A stretch of 64,000 nucleotides of DNA from the NCBI GenBank assembly GCA_965119745.1, contig OZ221973.1, positions 1,240,001-1,304,000 on the forward strand. The letters are read 5' to 3'. Origin of the DNA: CAJFUR01 sp904420575. GTDB taxonomy: Bacteria; Actinomycetota; Coriobacteriia; Coriobacteriales; Eggerthellaceae. The notes under the pieces were generated by a model that searched no databases, was not told the DNA's origin, and was given only the letters and a program-made list of their open reading frames with translations. Both the position numbers and the translations under genes were made by a program. Below, one piece after another: positions 1 to 7,864 of the stretch; the stretch's first letter is position 1, and each line of letters begins with the position of its first letter.

Positions 1-168
1 TCAGAGATGGAGCGCGACCACGACGTCCGCATCATCGCGTTCGAGCGCGGTGACGGCTCGGCGTCCTCCATTCCCACGCGCGAGAGCATCCTCTATCATG
101 GCGACTCTGTGCTGGCCTGCGTGCGCCACGAGCTGATCGAGTCGTTCTCGAAGTACATCCAGGAGTGA
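1..168 (+). CDS. TrkA-like potassium uptake regulator, C-terminal fragment
   Basis: This is the last 55 codons of a gene that starts before the window; the frame is open from base 1 to a TGA at 166-168. The peptide has the look of a TrkA-C (RCK-C) domain end: a charged beta segment, the stretch SILYHGDSVLACVRHELIES, then a short tail. RCK-C domains bind ligands and gate Trk/Ktr potassium channels from the cytoplasm. The following gene is a second TrkA-family protein, so the two probably form a tandem pair of regulators. The call rests on the C-terminal shape and the neighbour, since the NAD-binding half is not visible. Confidence 0.6.
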   Translation, partial: SEMERDHDVRIIAFERGDGSASSIPTRESILYHGDSVLACVRHELIESFSKYIQE

Positions 169-261
169 CAGGCCGCCTTGCTGGGCGGCGAGACGGGCTG
201 GCGCTTCGAGCGCCCGCGCCGGCCTCGCCCGGCGACGGGTTGCGAAGGAAGGAAGCGCGTC

Positions 262-933
262 ATGTACATCGTCATCAACGGCGGCGGCAAGATCGGGTCC
301 TATCTGGCCCGGGTGCTGCTGCAGAGCGGCAACGACGTGGCCGTCATCGAAGAGAACCTGCAGACGGCCGACCGCCTTTCGGTAGAGCTGCAAGGCCGCT
401 ACCTGGTCATCCATGGCGACGGCTGCGACTCGAAGTACCAGGAGGACGCCGGCATCCGGCGCGCCGACGTGTTCGTGGCCACCACGGGCCAGGACGACGA
501 CAACCTGGTGTCATGCGAGATCGCCCAGCGCGTGTTCAACGTGCCGCGCTGCATCGCACGTGTGAACAACCCGAAGAACCTGCGCATCTTCAAGGAAGTG
601 GGCATCGAGTGCGTGTCGTCCACTACGCTCATCGCCAACATGATCGAGGAAGAGGCGCTGCTGGGCTCGGTGAGCGTCGTGTCGTCGCTCACGCACGGCA
701 ACGTGGCGCTGGCCGAGGTGGTGGTGCCACGCATGCGCAACCACCCCAACGACGTGGGCGTGCTGGCCTCCACCATCCCTCTGCCGGAAAACAGCCTGAT
801 AGCCGCCGTCGCCACGCGCGACGACGTGCAGGTGGTGAACGACGACACCGTGCTGTTTCCGGGCGACAAGGCCGTCATCGTCGCCGACAACGAAGTCCTG
901 AACGAAGTGCGCCTCGTGTTCAAGTCGCTGTAG
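262..933 (+). CDS. TrkA family potassium uptake protein (RCK domain)
   Basis: This 223-residue protein opens with a Rossmann motif GGGKIG at residues 7-12, followed by ARVLLQSGNDVAVIEE with an acidic residue at the end of beta-2, as in NAD(H)-binding RCK-N domains. The C-terminal third matches RCK-C in length and pattern. Such proteins sit on the cytoplasmic face of Trk/Ktr channels and gate K+ uptake in response to nucleotides. The ATG at 262 is chosen over upstream in-frame codons because a purine-rich GAAGGAAGGAAG precedes it and the Rossmann strand begins at once. It lies 93 bp after another TrkA-like gene; no channel subunit is visible in the window. Confidence 0.85.
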   Translation: MYIVINGGGKIGSYLARVLLQSGNDVAVIEENLQTADRLSVELQGRYLVIHGDGCDSKYQEDAGIRRADVFVATTGQDDDNLVSCEIAQRVFNVPRCIARVNNPKNLRIFKEVGIECVSSTTLIANMIEEEALLGSVSVVSSLTHGNVALAEVVVPRMRNHPNDVGVLASTIPLPENSLIAAVATRDDVQVVNDDTVLFPGDKAVIVADNEVLNEVRLVFKSL

Positions 934-1012
934 CGTGCGGTCGGGCAGTGCAGGACGGCGATAGGTCGCGGACGCGCCTTTCCGACGGCTTCTCGCGAGC
1001 CGCGATGGCGCC

Positions 1013-1894
1013 TCAGGAAGGCTGCCAGGGCTTCACGTCGGCCGTGATGGCCGCGTAGTCCGCAGATGCGGCGCAATAGAGCGCGAGGTCGTTGGTGGTG
1101 GTGCTTACGGCGCCGTCCAGACGCGTTTTCGCCCCCAGCCCGAAGCCGATGCATGAGGCCCCGGCGGCTTCAAGCGTCGCGAAGCGGTCTTCCTCTCCAG
1201 GCCGCGCGAACCGCCGAGGCAGGTATTCGTGGAATCCTGCCTCCTCCAGGAGCATCCGCGCCTCGTCGTGCTGAGCTTCAGCTTGCTCTTCCGGAAGGGC
1301 GAGCGGACCTCTGGCGCGTTGCAGGATCAGGTGGCAGGCCGACAGGCGCATGAACTCGATGACAGAGCGGCGGAAGTTGTCCGGTTCCGGCGTGTCGAGG
1401 CCGTACAGCAACACGATGCCCAGGTTGCGGTTCGCGTACGAACGAAGGAAATGGTCGCAGACGACCGGCAGGTCGCCCAAGCTGTCGCGCTTGTTGACGT
1501 AGGAGTACCCCAGGGGGAAGAGCGACATCATCTCGAAGTCGAACCGGGTCACCCCCGCCCGTTTGAAGAAGGGCATCGAGGCGCCGCTGATGTTGGCAAT
1601 GGCTGCCCGCATGGTGACGGGGGCGTCCTCGGCGACGTGGAAGCGGCTGCGGACGATTCCCATGATGTCCGACACGTCCTGGGCATTGGCCATCGACGCC
1701 AGCCCGCCGCCCCAGTGGACGGCCGTCACGCGGCAGTCCTGGAACTCCGAAGCGTTCGCCTCCACCTCGTTCTTGACGGCTTCCATATAGGCATGCAGCC
1801 GTTTGGCGTCCCATCCTTCCACGACGGTGCGTGGGCAATAGTCGCATTGCTTCACGCAGAAAGGAACGTTGATGCTCATGAGCACGTCCTGCAT
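1013..1894 (-). CDS. Radical SAM protein, HemN/HemW-like
   Basis: The 293-residue product has the radical SAM cluster motif CVKQCDYC (C13, C17, C20; CX3CX2C) right at the N-terminus, and a HWGGGLA segment near residue 75 where HemN-type enzymes have their SAM-binding GGGTP. The overall order resembles coproporphyrinogen dehydrogenase/HemW proteins but it is shorter than the usual 380-450 residues and lacks the normal C-terminal HemN domain. The start at 1894 follows a strong GGAGGGAGAA. It is downstream of, and on the same strand as, the Tat flavoprotein gene, so it may be co-transcribed. A haem chaperone or a radical SAM enzyme of unknown substrate are both possible. Confidence 0.7.
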   Translation of the reverse strand: MQDVLMSINVPFCVKQCDYCPRTVVEGWDAKRLHAYMEAVKNEVEANASEFQDCRVTAVHWGGGLASMANAQDVSDIMGIVRSRFHVAEDAPVTMRAAIANISGASMPFFKRAGVTRFDFEMMSLFPLGYSYVNKRDSLGDLPVVCDHFLRSYANRNLGIVLLYGLDTPEPDNFRRSVIEFMRLSACHLILQRARGPLALPEEQAEAQHDEARMLLEEAGFHEYLPRRFARPGEEDRFATLEAAGASCIGFGLGAKTRLDGAVSTTTNDLALYCAASADYAAITADVKPWQPS

Positions 1895-2037
1895 GGCGTT
1901 CTCCCTCCCCGAAAACGTGTTCTTGCCGGAACAGCGTGCATCTTGCCCTGCCCTCCGGTTGGAAGGGGCCGCCCGAGCGACGGCCCCTTCCGGTTGCTTC
2001 GCGTGCCCTGGTGCGCCAGGGCGTCGGGCAGGTTCTC

Positions 2038-3981
2038 CTAGCCCAGGTCGTTCACGGCGGCCTCGGCGGCGCAGTAGCCGGTGGTCAGCGCGAACCCGCA
2101 GCTGTTGCCGGCGGTCGGCGTGCCGTACTGGATGCCGTAACGGTTGCCGCACGTGTTGCCGGCGGCATAGAGACCCGGGATGGGCGCCTTGCTGCCGTCC
2201 GTGCAGCGGTAGTTGTCGTCGGTGTTCACGCCGGAAAGCATGACCAGGCCGTTGCTGGGTTGGCCGCCCGTCGTGCCGAAGCTGGCGAAGAAGGGAGCGT
2301 CCTTGATGGGGAGGAGGCACTGCGGGTCGCAGCCCCAATCCTCGTCGCGTCCGGCCTCGCACATCTCGTTGTAATGCGCCACTTCCGCCAGGAAGTTCTC
2401 CTTGGCCTCGCCGGTGTAGCCGACGATGTCCGCCAGCTCCTCCAACGTGTCGGCGGCCCACATGGTGGAGCTTTCGTTGCCGAAGCGGGAGAACGAACGC
2501 ACGGGGAAGCCGTCCTTGCCCGTCTTGTACGCCTCCATGTTCGCGCGCACCTCGGCCACCATGTAGTCCGAGCTGCGGTCCATCGTCTCGTGGCCATAAC
2601 CTTGATAGGAAAGGTAGGTTTCCCAGTTGGCGTCCGTCACGTTCACCAGCAGCTGCTCGTCGGGGAAGGTGTCAAGGTAGCCGTTGGAGCCGAACTTGTA
2701 CATGCTCTCGTTGTACACGCGCTTGCCCTCGGGGCCGAAACACGGCCACGCGCCGCCGAACGCGAAGCCCGGCGCGCCGTTCTTGCCGATGGACATGCCG
2801 GCGCGCGGACCGGCCTCCATGGTGCCGCCGGCCCACATGATCATGCGGATGCCGGAGCCGTCGCGGCCCATGCCGCCGATCATTTCCGGGTTCGTGCGGT
2901 CGGCGCCAAAGGCCCAGGCCAGGTTACGCATGGAGTCGCTCAGGTCTAGGCGCATGTCCGGGTTGCCGCCGTAGCCGCCTGCAGCCACGATGACGGCCTT
3001 GGCGTCGATCTGCTGGTAGGCGCCGTCGATGTCCTTGAAGATGGCGCCCGTCACCGCGCCGTCGCTCCCCTGCACCAGGCGTTGGGCCTGGTATCCCCAG
3101 GCAACCTTGCCGCCCAGGTTCTCAAGGCTGGCATGCAGCGAGCGGATGACGAACGGCCACATGTTGATGTTCGTCTCCTCGTCGCGCCACTGGGTCATGC
3201 CGATGAACGACTTCTGCCCCGCGCATTCCCCCGAGAAGTTGTCGTTGCCCTTGTAGTTGGACGTCTTGGCGTACTTTTCGGTGTATTCGGCGGGAATGTG
3301 CTTCTCCATCATCCAGTCGAGCATCTCGCCCGAGCGGAACGCGTAGTCACGCACGATCTTCAGATTGCAATGGCCCAGCGCCTTGCGCACGTACTCGTTC
3401 ATGATGTCGATGGGGTCGATTTCCGGGGTGCCCTTGTCCAGGAAGATCTTCGAGTTGTAGCAGGCCATGTCGCAGGCGTACTCGTCGTACTCGTCGTAGG
3501 TCTGGGATTCCGCCAGAATGACCTTCTTGCCCATTTCCTGGGCCTTCAAGGCGGCGACGCTGCCGGCGTTGCCGGCGCCGATGACCAGGATGTCGCACGA
3601 TTCGGTGCCGGCTATGTCGGCGATTTCGGGGGCGTCGCCCAGCCAGGCGGGCTTGTTCAGCATGAAGTCCGCCGGCGTGATGCCCAGCGGGTCGCCGCCG
3701 GGGGCGAACTTGAGCGCGCCGTCGCCCATCTTGACGATGAACTCCTCCGGCGTCGCAGGCGCCACGGCCCCTTCGGTCATGTTGCGGTTCAGGCTGCTCA
3801 TCTGTGCCATGACGTCGTACGAGCCGCCAGCCGTCTCGTTGGGGGCTGCTGCAGCGGCTCCCGAACCGGCGTCTGGCGAGCCCTGCGGTGCGCAGCCTCC
3901 CAGGGCGGTCAACGCGGCGACGCTCATCGTGCCGGCTGCTGCTCCGCGCAGAAACGTGCGACGCGAAATCTTCTCTCCCAT
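2038..3981 (-). CDS. Tat-exported FAD-dependent reductase, fumarate-reductase-like
   Basis: A 647-residue flavoprotein. It begins with a twin-arginine signal (ISRRTFLRG, residues 5-13) ending in a lipobox-like LGGC at C30, so it is probably exported folded and anchored outside the membrane. An FAD-binding GAGNAG motif lies at 135-140 and the C-terminus carries the FAD_binding_2 ending with GLYAAGNTCG. This family includes flavocytochrome c fumarate reductases and many Eggerthellaceae reductases acting on diet or host small molecules; the substrate cannot be read from sequence. The start at 3981 is preferred over the ATG six bases upstream because GGAAGGG is then correctly spaced. A large hairpin sits just upstream, and a LuxR regulator is divergent. 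Confidence 0.85.
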   Translation of the reverse strand: MGEKISRRTFLRGAAAGTMSVAALTALGGCAPQGSPDAGSGAAAAAPNETAGGSYDVMAQMSSLNRNMTEGAVAPATPEEFIVKMGDGALKFAPGGDPLGITPADFMLNKPAWLGDAPEIADIAGTESCDILVIGAGNAGSVAALKAQEMGKKVILAESQTYDEYDEYACDMACYNSKIFLDKGTPEIDPIDIMNEYVRKALGHCNLKIVRDYAFRSGEMLDWMMEKHIPAEYTEKYAKTSNYKGNDNFSGECAGQKSFIGMTQWRDEETNINMWPFVIRSLHASLENLGGKVAWGYQAQRLVQGSDGAVTGAIFKDIDGAYQQIDAKAVIVAAGGYGGNPDMRLDLSDSMRNLAWAFGADRTNPEMIGGMGRDGSGIRMIMWAGGTMEAGPRAGMSIGKNGAPGFAFGGAWPCFGPEGKRVYNESMYKFGSNGYLDTFPDEQLLVNVTDANWETYLSYQGYGHETMDRSSDYMVAEVRANMEAYKTGKDGFPVRSFSRFGNESSTMWAADTLEELADIVGYTGEAKENFLAEVAHYNEMCEAGRDEDWGCDPQCLLPIKDAPFFASFGTTGGQPSNGLVMLSGVNTDDNYRCTDGSKAPIPGLYAAGNTCGNRYGIQYGTPTAGNSCGFALTTGYCAAEAAVNDLG

Positions 3982-4002
3982 GTTCATCCCTTCCGTTCGT
4001 GT

Positions 4003-4076
4003 GGCGCCCTGCCTGCGGCCTCCACGAACCCTGCAGGGAGGGGAGAGGTTCGGTGGCAGGCCGCAGGCAGGGCGCC
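4003..4076. repeat. Perfect 19-bp inverted repeat in the reductase leader
   Basis: Bases 4003-4021 and 4058-4076 are exact reverse complements. The intervening 36 bases carry a further imperfect stem (CCACGAACC against GGTTCGGTGG) and a small CCCTGCAGGG palindrome, so the whole block can fold into one long hairpin. On the minus strand it ends a few bases before the ribosome binding site of the flavoprotein gene. It could be an attenuator, an mRNA-stability structure or a protein-binding site. There is no T tract after it on either strand, which argues against a simple terminator. Confidence 0.75.
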
Positions 4077-4140
4077 GGCTTCTTGCGAGGCCGCCGGTCG
4101 CGGCCCGGGAAACACCATAGGCCCGCCGCCGTCCGGCGCA

Positions 4141-4208
4141 CATCACTGAACGGGATGATCCTGGCGCTTCTAGGGATGCCTGCGGCATCACTGAAAGTGG
4201 TGATTCGA
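4141..4208. promoter_or_regulatory. Divergent control region with CATCACTGAA repeats
   Basis: Between the minus-strand reductase and the plus-strand LuxR gene, the ten-mer CATCACTGAA occurs at 4141-4150 and 4186-4195, 45 bp apart (about four helical turns). The second copy is part of a dyad, ATCACTGAAAGTGGTGAT. This is the sort of site the divergent LuxR regulator could bind. A TATAGT hexamer at 4265-4270 could be the -10 element of the LuxR gene. The assignment is from position and symmetry only. Confidence 0.4.
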
Positions 4209-4303
4209 ACGTATTCCCTGATGAGAAATGTGCCGTCTCGTCTTCGAAAGGTGGGTTGGCTAAGGTATAGTGGAACCGTTCGAAATCCTGGGAGGGGATT
4301 GGC

Positions 4304-5791
4304 ATGCGAACGGACAAAGAGGGGCGAACCTTCGTTTTTCACGGCTCGCTGTTGGGCGTAGGCGCGTTGCTCGGTGTCCTCTGGGTCACCATCAAGTTCT
4401 CCGGCATCGACTGGGCGACGCAAAGCGCCACGCATGCGCTTCTGTTCAACGAGGCCTTCGCAGTAGCGTTGGCGGCGTGCGGCATCTCCTGGTGCGTGGC
4501 CTTGGCGGTGCGCAAGCCGAAAGCGGAGGGACGGGCGGGTCTCCCGCTTGCGGCATGCTGTGCGGGAACCGCGCTGGTGCTGCTGGGCTCTTTCGTGATG
4601 GGCTGGTATTTTTTGGGCGCTGACGTTCCTCTGGTTGCCATCGTGCTGGCAGGCGCCTGTTTCGGCATGGGCATGCTCATGCTGGGGTTCGGATGGCTGG
4701 CGGCCTATGCCGCGTTTGAGCCGGCCACCGCCCTTGTGCACGCCGGCCTTTCGTTCGTGCTGGCCGGCGGTTTGCGCTATGTGTTCGTCACGCTGGATTC
4801 CGCCGTCGCGTCGGTCGCAGGGGTGCTCGCCCTTGCCGTGGCGGCGGCCTGCGCCCTGCCGCTGGCTCAAAGGGCGGCAGCGGGACAGCCTGCCGTGACG
4901 GCCGAAGACGAAGGCGAGCCGTGCACGTGGAGGCAGCAGGTCGCCCAGGCGTTCGAGATGCTGTGGTTGCCGCTGGTAGGCGCCATGATCGCCAGCTTCA
5001 TCCAGGGTCTTGTATGGGACCCGGTGGCTTCGCAGACCAGCGTGATCGACGCCTGGTCGGTCCGCTCGCTCAGCGTGGTCGTCGGACCGGCAGTGGGCGC
5101 CGTGGTGATCTTCATCATCCTGGGCGCAAGCAAAGGGGCGAAGGGCCTGCGGACGCTTCAGCAGGTGGCCTATCCCATAGCCATGGCCATCCTGCTGTTG
5201 TATCCGGTGGTGGGCCCTGCCGAAGGGGTTCTAGCCGACGTGCTGGAGCTTGTTCCCCAGGCGTGTTTCGCCTTGGTCACGCTGTTCCTCTGGTCGGCCG
5301 CGGCCATAGCGGCGCGCGGGCTGCGGCTGCTTCCCTCGCTCGTGCTTGCGGCCTGCGCGGCCGGCCTTGCGCTTGCCTATCTGGCCGGGCTGCTGCTCAT
5401 CCAGGTGGTAGGGACGGGTGGCCGCGATCTGTGCCTGGTCATGCTCACGGCCTATCTGGTGCTGTTCTCCATCTCGCTGGCGCAGAACACCCAGACCGAG
5501 AAGCATGGACGCGTGACGGACGAGCTGCGCCCCGAAGTGCTGATCCGCCAACGGTGCGACGAGCTTTCGGAGGCGTACGGCGTTTCGCCGCGCGAGACGG
5601 AGGTGCTCTACTACCTGGGGCGCGGTTACAACCACGGCTACATAGCCCGCAAGCTGTTCGTGTCCGAGAACACGGTGCGCACGCATGTCCGCCACATCTA
5701 CGCCAAGCTGGGCGTCTCGTCGCGTGAAGAGCTGCTCGACCTCATAGACGATCCGGGAACGGCGCTGGGGGCATCGGCCGACGGGCTGTAA
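4304..5791 (+). CDS. LuxR-family regulator with multi-pass membrane N-terminus
   Basis: The 495-residue protein has about 400 residues of hydrophobic, multi-pass membrane sequence followed by a LuxR/GerE helix-turn-helix at the C-terminus (VSPRETEVLYYLGRGY, then ENTVRTHVRHIYAKLGVSS). This architecture is very common in Eggerthellaceae, where such regulators often lie beside a reductase gene they are thought to control. Here the neighbour is the divergent Tat flavoprotein. The membrane domain presumably senses a small molecule, but no recognisable ligand-binding motif is visible. The ATG at 4304 is preceded by GGGAGGGG with good spacing. Confidence 0.85.
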   Translation: MRTDKEGRTFVFHGSLLGVGALLGVLWVTIKFSGIDWATQSATHALLFNEAFAVALAACGISWCVALAVRKPKAEGRAGLPLAACCAGTALVLLGSFVMGWYFLGADVPLVAIVLAGACFGMGMLMLGFGWLAAYAAFEPATALVHAGLSFVLAGGLRYVFVTLDSAVASVAGVLALAVAAACALPLAQRAAAGQPAVTAEDEGEPCTWRQQVAQAFEMLWLPLVGAMIASFIQGLVWDPVASQTSVIDAWSVRSLSVVVGPAVGAVVIFIILGASKGAKGLRTLQQVAYPIAMAILLLYPVVGPAEGVLADVLELVPQACFALVTLFLWSAAAIAARGLRLLPSLVLAACAAGLALAYLAGLLLIQVVGTGGRDLCLVMLTAYLVLFSISLAQNTQTEKHGRVTDELRPEVLIRQRCDELSEAYGVSPRETEVLYYLGRGYNHGYIARKLFVSENTVRTHVRHIYAKLGVSSREELLDLIDDPGTALGASADGL

Positions 5792-5800
5792 AGGCGGCAT

Positions 5801-5888
5801 GGCGGAGGATGGGACGTGTTCGAACGTGCCCGGACGTTGCTGCGCCGTGGCGAAGGATGGGACATGTCCAGACGTGCCCGGGCGTGCC
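5801..5888. repeat. Two imperfect 40-bp direct repeats with internal dyads
   Basis: Bases 5801-5840 and 5849-5888 match at roughly four fifths of positions with a 48-bp period; both contain GGATGGGAC and CGTGCCCGG. The first has the palindrome GTTCGAAC at its centre and the second GGACATGTCC. They sit in the gap between the LuxR gene and purB. They could be regulator-binding sites or a small decayed tandem duplication. No coding function is seen in the 240-bp gap. Confidence 0.6.
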
Positions 5889-6032
5889 GCACCGAGGCGC
5901 AGCTTCCGGGCGCTCTCGGCGCTTTCCGTGGAAAATCGCGTGTGCGACCTGCGGTGCGGTATGCTTGACGACATCGGAGAACGGAAGCGCGCGGCGGCAC
6001 GGGAACCGCGCGGCGAGTGAAGGGGTCAAGGC

Positions 6033-7379
6033 GTGATCAACCGCTACACGCGTCCGGCGATGGGCGCCATCTGGGAGCTGCAGAACAAGTTCGAAATCTG
6101 GAAGGAAATCGAGGTGCTGGCCTGCGAGGCCCAGGCCGAGCTGGGGAAGTCCGGCATCACGAAGGAGGAGGCCGCGTGGATCCGCGCGCACGCGGACTTC
6201 ACCGTGGAGCGCATAGACGAGATAGAGAAGGTGACGAACCACGACGTCATCGCCTTCACCACGAACATGGCCGAGTACATCGACGCCGACGTGCCGGAGG
6301 GCACCGAGCCCCCGAGCCGTTGGGTACATTACGGCATGACGTCGTCCGACCTGGGCGACACCGCGCTCTCCTACCAGATCACGCAGGCCATCGACCTCAT
6401 CCTGGAAGACATCAAGCAGCTGGGCGAGACGTGCAAGCGCCGCGCCTTCGAGTTCCAGAACACGCTCTGCGTCGGCCGCACGCACGGCATCCACGCGGAA
6501 CCCATGACGTTCGGCATGAAGTTCGGCAGCTGGGCCTGGGCCCTCAAGCGCGCCCAGACGCGCATGGAGGAGGCCCGCAAGGTGGCCGCCACGGGCGCCA
6601 TCTCGGGCGCGGTGGGCACGTACTCGAGCATCGACCCGTTCGTGGAGCAGTACGTGTGCGAGCGCCTGGGCCTTGTGCCCGACCCGCTGTCCACGCAGGT
6701 GCTTGCGCGCGACCGCCACGCGCAGGTCATGGCCGGCCTGGCCGTGACGGCCTCCACGCTGGAGTCCATCGCCATGCAGGTGCGCCTGCTGCAGCAGTCC
6801 GACGTCATCGAGGCCGAGGAGCCGTTCGCGAAGGGCCAGAAGGGCTCAAGCGCCATGCCGCACAAGCGCAACCCCATCACGGCCGAGCGCGTCTGCGGCC
6901 TGGCCCGCGTGGTGAAGGGCAACGCGCAGGTGGCCTTCGACGACGTGGCGCTGTGGTACGAGCGCGACATCAGCCACTCCGGCGCCGAGCGCGTGGCGCT
7001 GGCCGACAGCTTCATCGCGCTGGACTACATGTTCGGCAAAATGCAGTGGATGTTGGACGGCCTGCAGACCTACCCCTCCAAGATGGAGCACAACCTGTGG
7101 CGCACGCGCGGCCTCATCTTCAGCTCGAAGGTGCTGCTGGCCCTGGTGGACACCGGCATCAGCCGCGAGGACGCCTACGTCATCGTGCAGCGCAACGCCA
7201 TGAAGGTGTGGGAGGACATCCAGAACGCGGTGGACGGCCCCACATATCGCGAGCGCCTGGAGGCCGACCCCGACGCCGCCGCGCTCACGAAGGAGACCCT
7301 CGACGAGATCTTCGACCCCTGGGACTTCCTCACCCGCAAGGACGTGGTGTTCGAAAGGCTGCAGGGCCTGGAGTTCTAG
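6033..7379 (+). CDS. purB: Adenylosuccinate lyase
   Basis: This 448-residue protein catalyses two steps of purine synthesis: release of fumarate from SAICAR and from adenylosuccinate. Recognisable family segments are TSSDLGDTALS near residue 96, GRTHGIHAEP with the catalytic histidine near 150, and the signature KGSSAMPHKRNP near 270. The length is normal for the short bacterial type. It starts with GTG at 6033, after GTGAAGGGG; residues MINRYTRPAMGAIW are the usual PurB beginning. purC and purL are in the same window but several kilobases away, so it is a separate transcription unit. Confidence 0.95.
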   Translation: MINRYTRPAMGAIWELQNKFEIWKEIEVLACEAQAELGKSGITKEEAAWIRAHADFTVERIDEIEKVTNHDVIAFTTNMAEYIDADVPEGTEPPSRWVHYGMTSSDLGDTALSYQITQAIDLILEDIKQLGETCKRRAFEFQNTLCVGRTHGIHAEPMTFGMKFGSWAWALKRAQTRMEEARKVAATGAISGAVGTYSSIDPFVEQYVCERLGLVPDPLSTQVLARDRHAQVMAGLAVTASTLESIAMQVRLLQQSDVIEAEEPFAKGQKGSSAMPHKRNPITAERVCGLARVVKGNAQVAFDDVALWYERDISHSGAERVALADSFIALDYMFGKMQWMLDGLQTYPSKMEHNLWRTRGLIFSSKVLLALVDTGISREDAYVIVQRNAMKVWEDIQNAVDGPTYRERLEADPDAAALTKETLDEIFDPWDFLTRKDVVFERLQGLEF

Positions 7380-7401
7380 CCTGATCCGAAAGGGCCTTTC
7401 C

Positions 7402-7662
7402 ATGACGCATTACAAGATGCGGTATGCGGATCGCAAGATGGACGAGGACGCGGCACGCGACGTTCTAGACGCGGGAGATTTCTGCGTCGTGTCGACGGTG
7501 GACACGGACGGCGCTCCCTATGGCGTGCCGCTTTCCTACGTTCGTGTTGGCGATGCGCTCTATCTACATTCTGCCATCGAAGCTAGAGCAGGCGTTTCTA
7601 GACCATGTTCAGAAACGGTGCTCGTTTGGAAAACTGTCCATCGGAGATACGTGTTTCTCTGA
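7402..7662 (+). pseudogene. Truncated pyridoxamine-phosphate-oxidase-like (NimA-type) gene
   Basis: The first 60 residues (MRYADRKM, then DFCVVSTVDTDGAPYGVPLSYV and DALYLHSA) match the flavin-binding N-terminal half of the NimA/PPOX family, small FMN proteins normally of about 150 residues. After HSAIEAR the expected continuation (GHK-L-D-N and a second barrel half) is missing and an unrelated tail runs to a stop at residue 87. The base composition changes there to AT-rich sequence. I read this as a gene cut short by a rearrangement, the same event that may have brought in the ATPase next door. It starts 22 bp after purB. Confidence 0.6.
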
Positions 7663-7864
7663 GAAAACTATAAAGTGAAATGCAAGGATGCTTGGCAATT
7701 ATTCGTTCCGAATAGGATGACGAGCCGAGGCAAGCGCTATCGCTGTGGAGCATAAACAAAACGTTCAAGACCGTTCTTGTAGCAAAATTTTATACTTGGC
7801 ATTATTATACTTTAAAGTATAATAATGTCTTTCTTCTACCGACGGCGAAACGGGAGGCTTGGGC
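7663..7864. other. AT-rich intergenic junction
   Basis: About 200 bp of distinctly AT-rich sequence lie between the truncated PPOX gene and the ATPase, in contrast to the GC-rich genes around it. It holds a long perfect palindrome at its right end and no convincing reading frame. The composition and the broken gene on its left suggest a boundary of acquired DNA. Confidence 0.5.
7800..7827. promoter_or_regulatory. 28-bp perfect palindrome, probable operator
   Basis: The 28 bases are their own reverse complement, centred on TTTAAA and built from TATACT/AGTATA arms flanked by ATTATT/AATAAT. The palindrome ends 37 bp before the start codon of the ATPase gene and contains TATAAT-like hexamers on both strands. 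A partial extra copy of the half-site (TATACTT) occurs at 7791-7797. It fits an operator overlapping a promoter, perhaps autoregulatory, or a recombination site. Confidence 0.65.

Noticed and set aside
2038..4317. Longer 759-codon version of the first Tat flavoprotein
   Set aside because: The extra N-terminal part reads through the long hairpin and would bury the twin-arginine signal; the ATG at 3981 has the ribosome site and a proper signal start.
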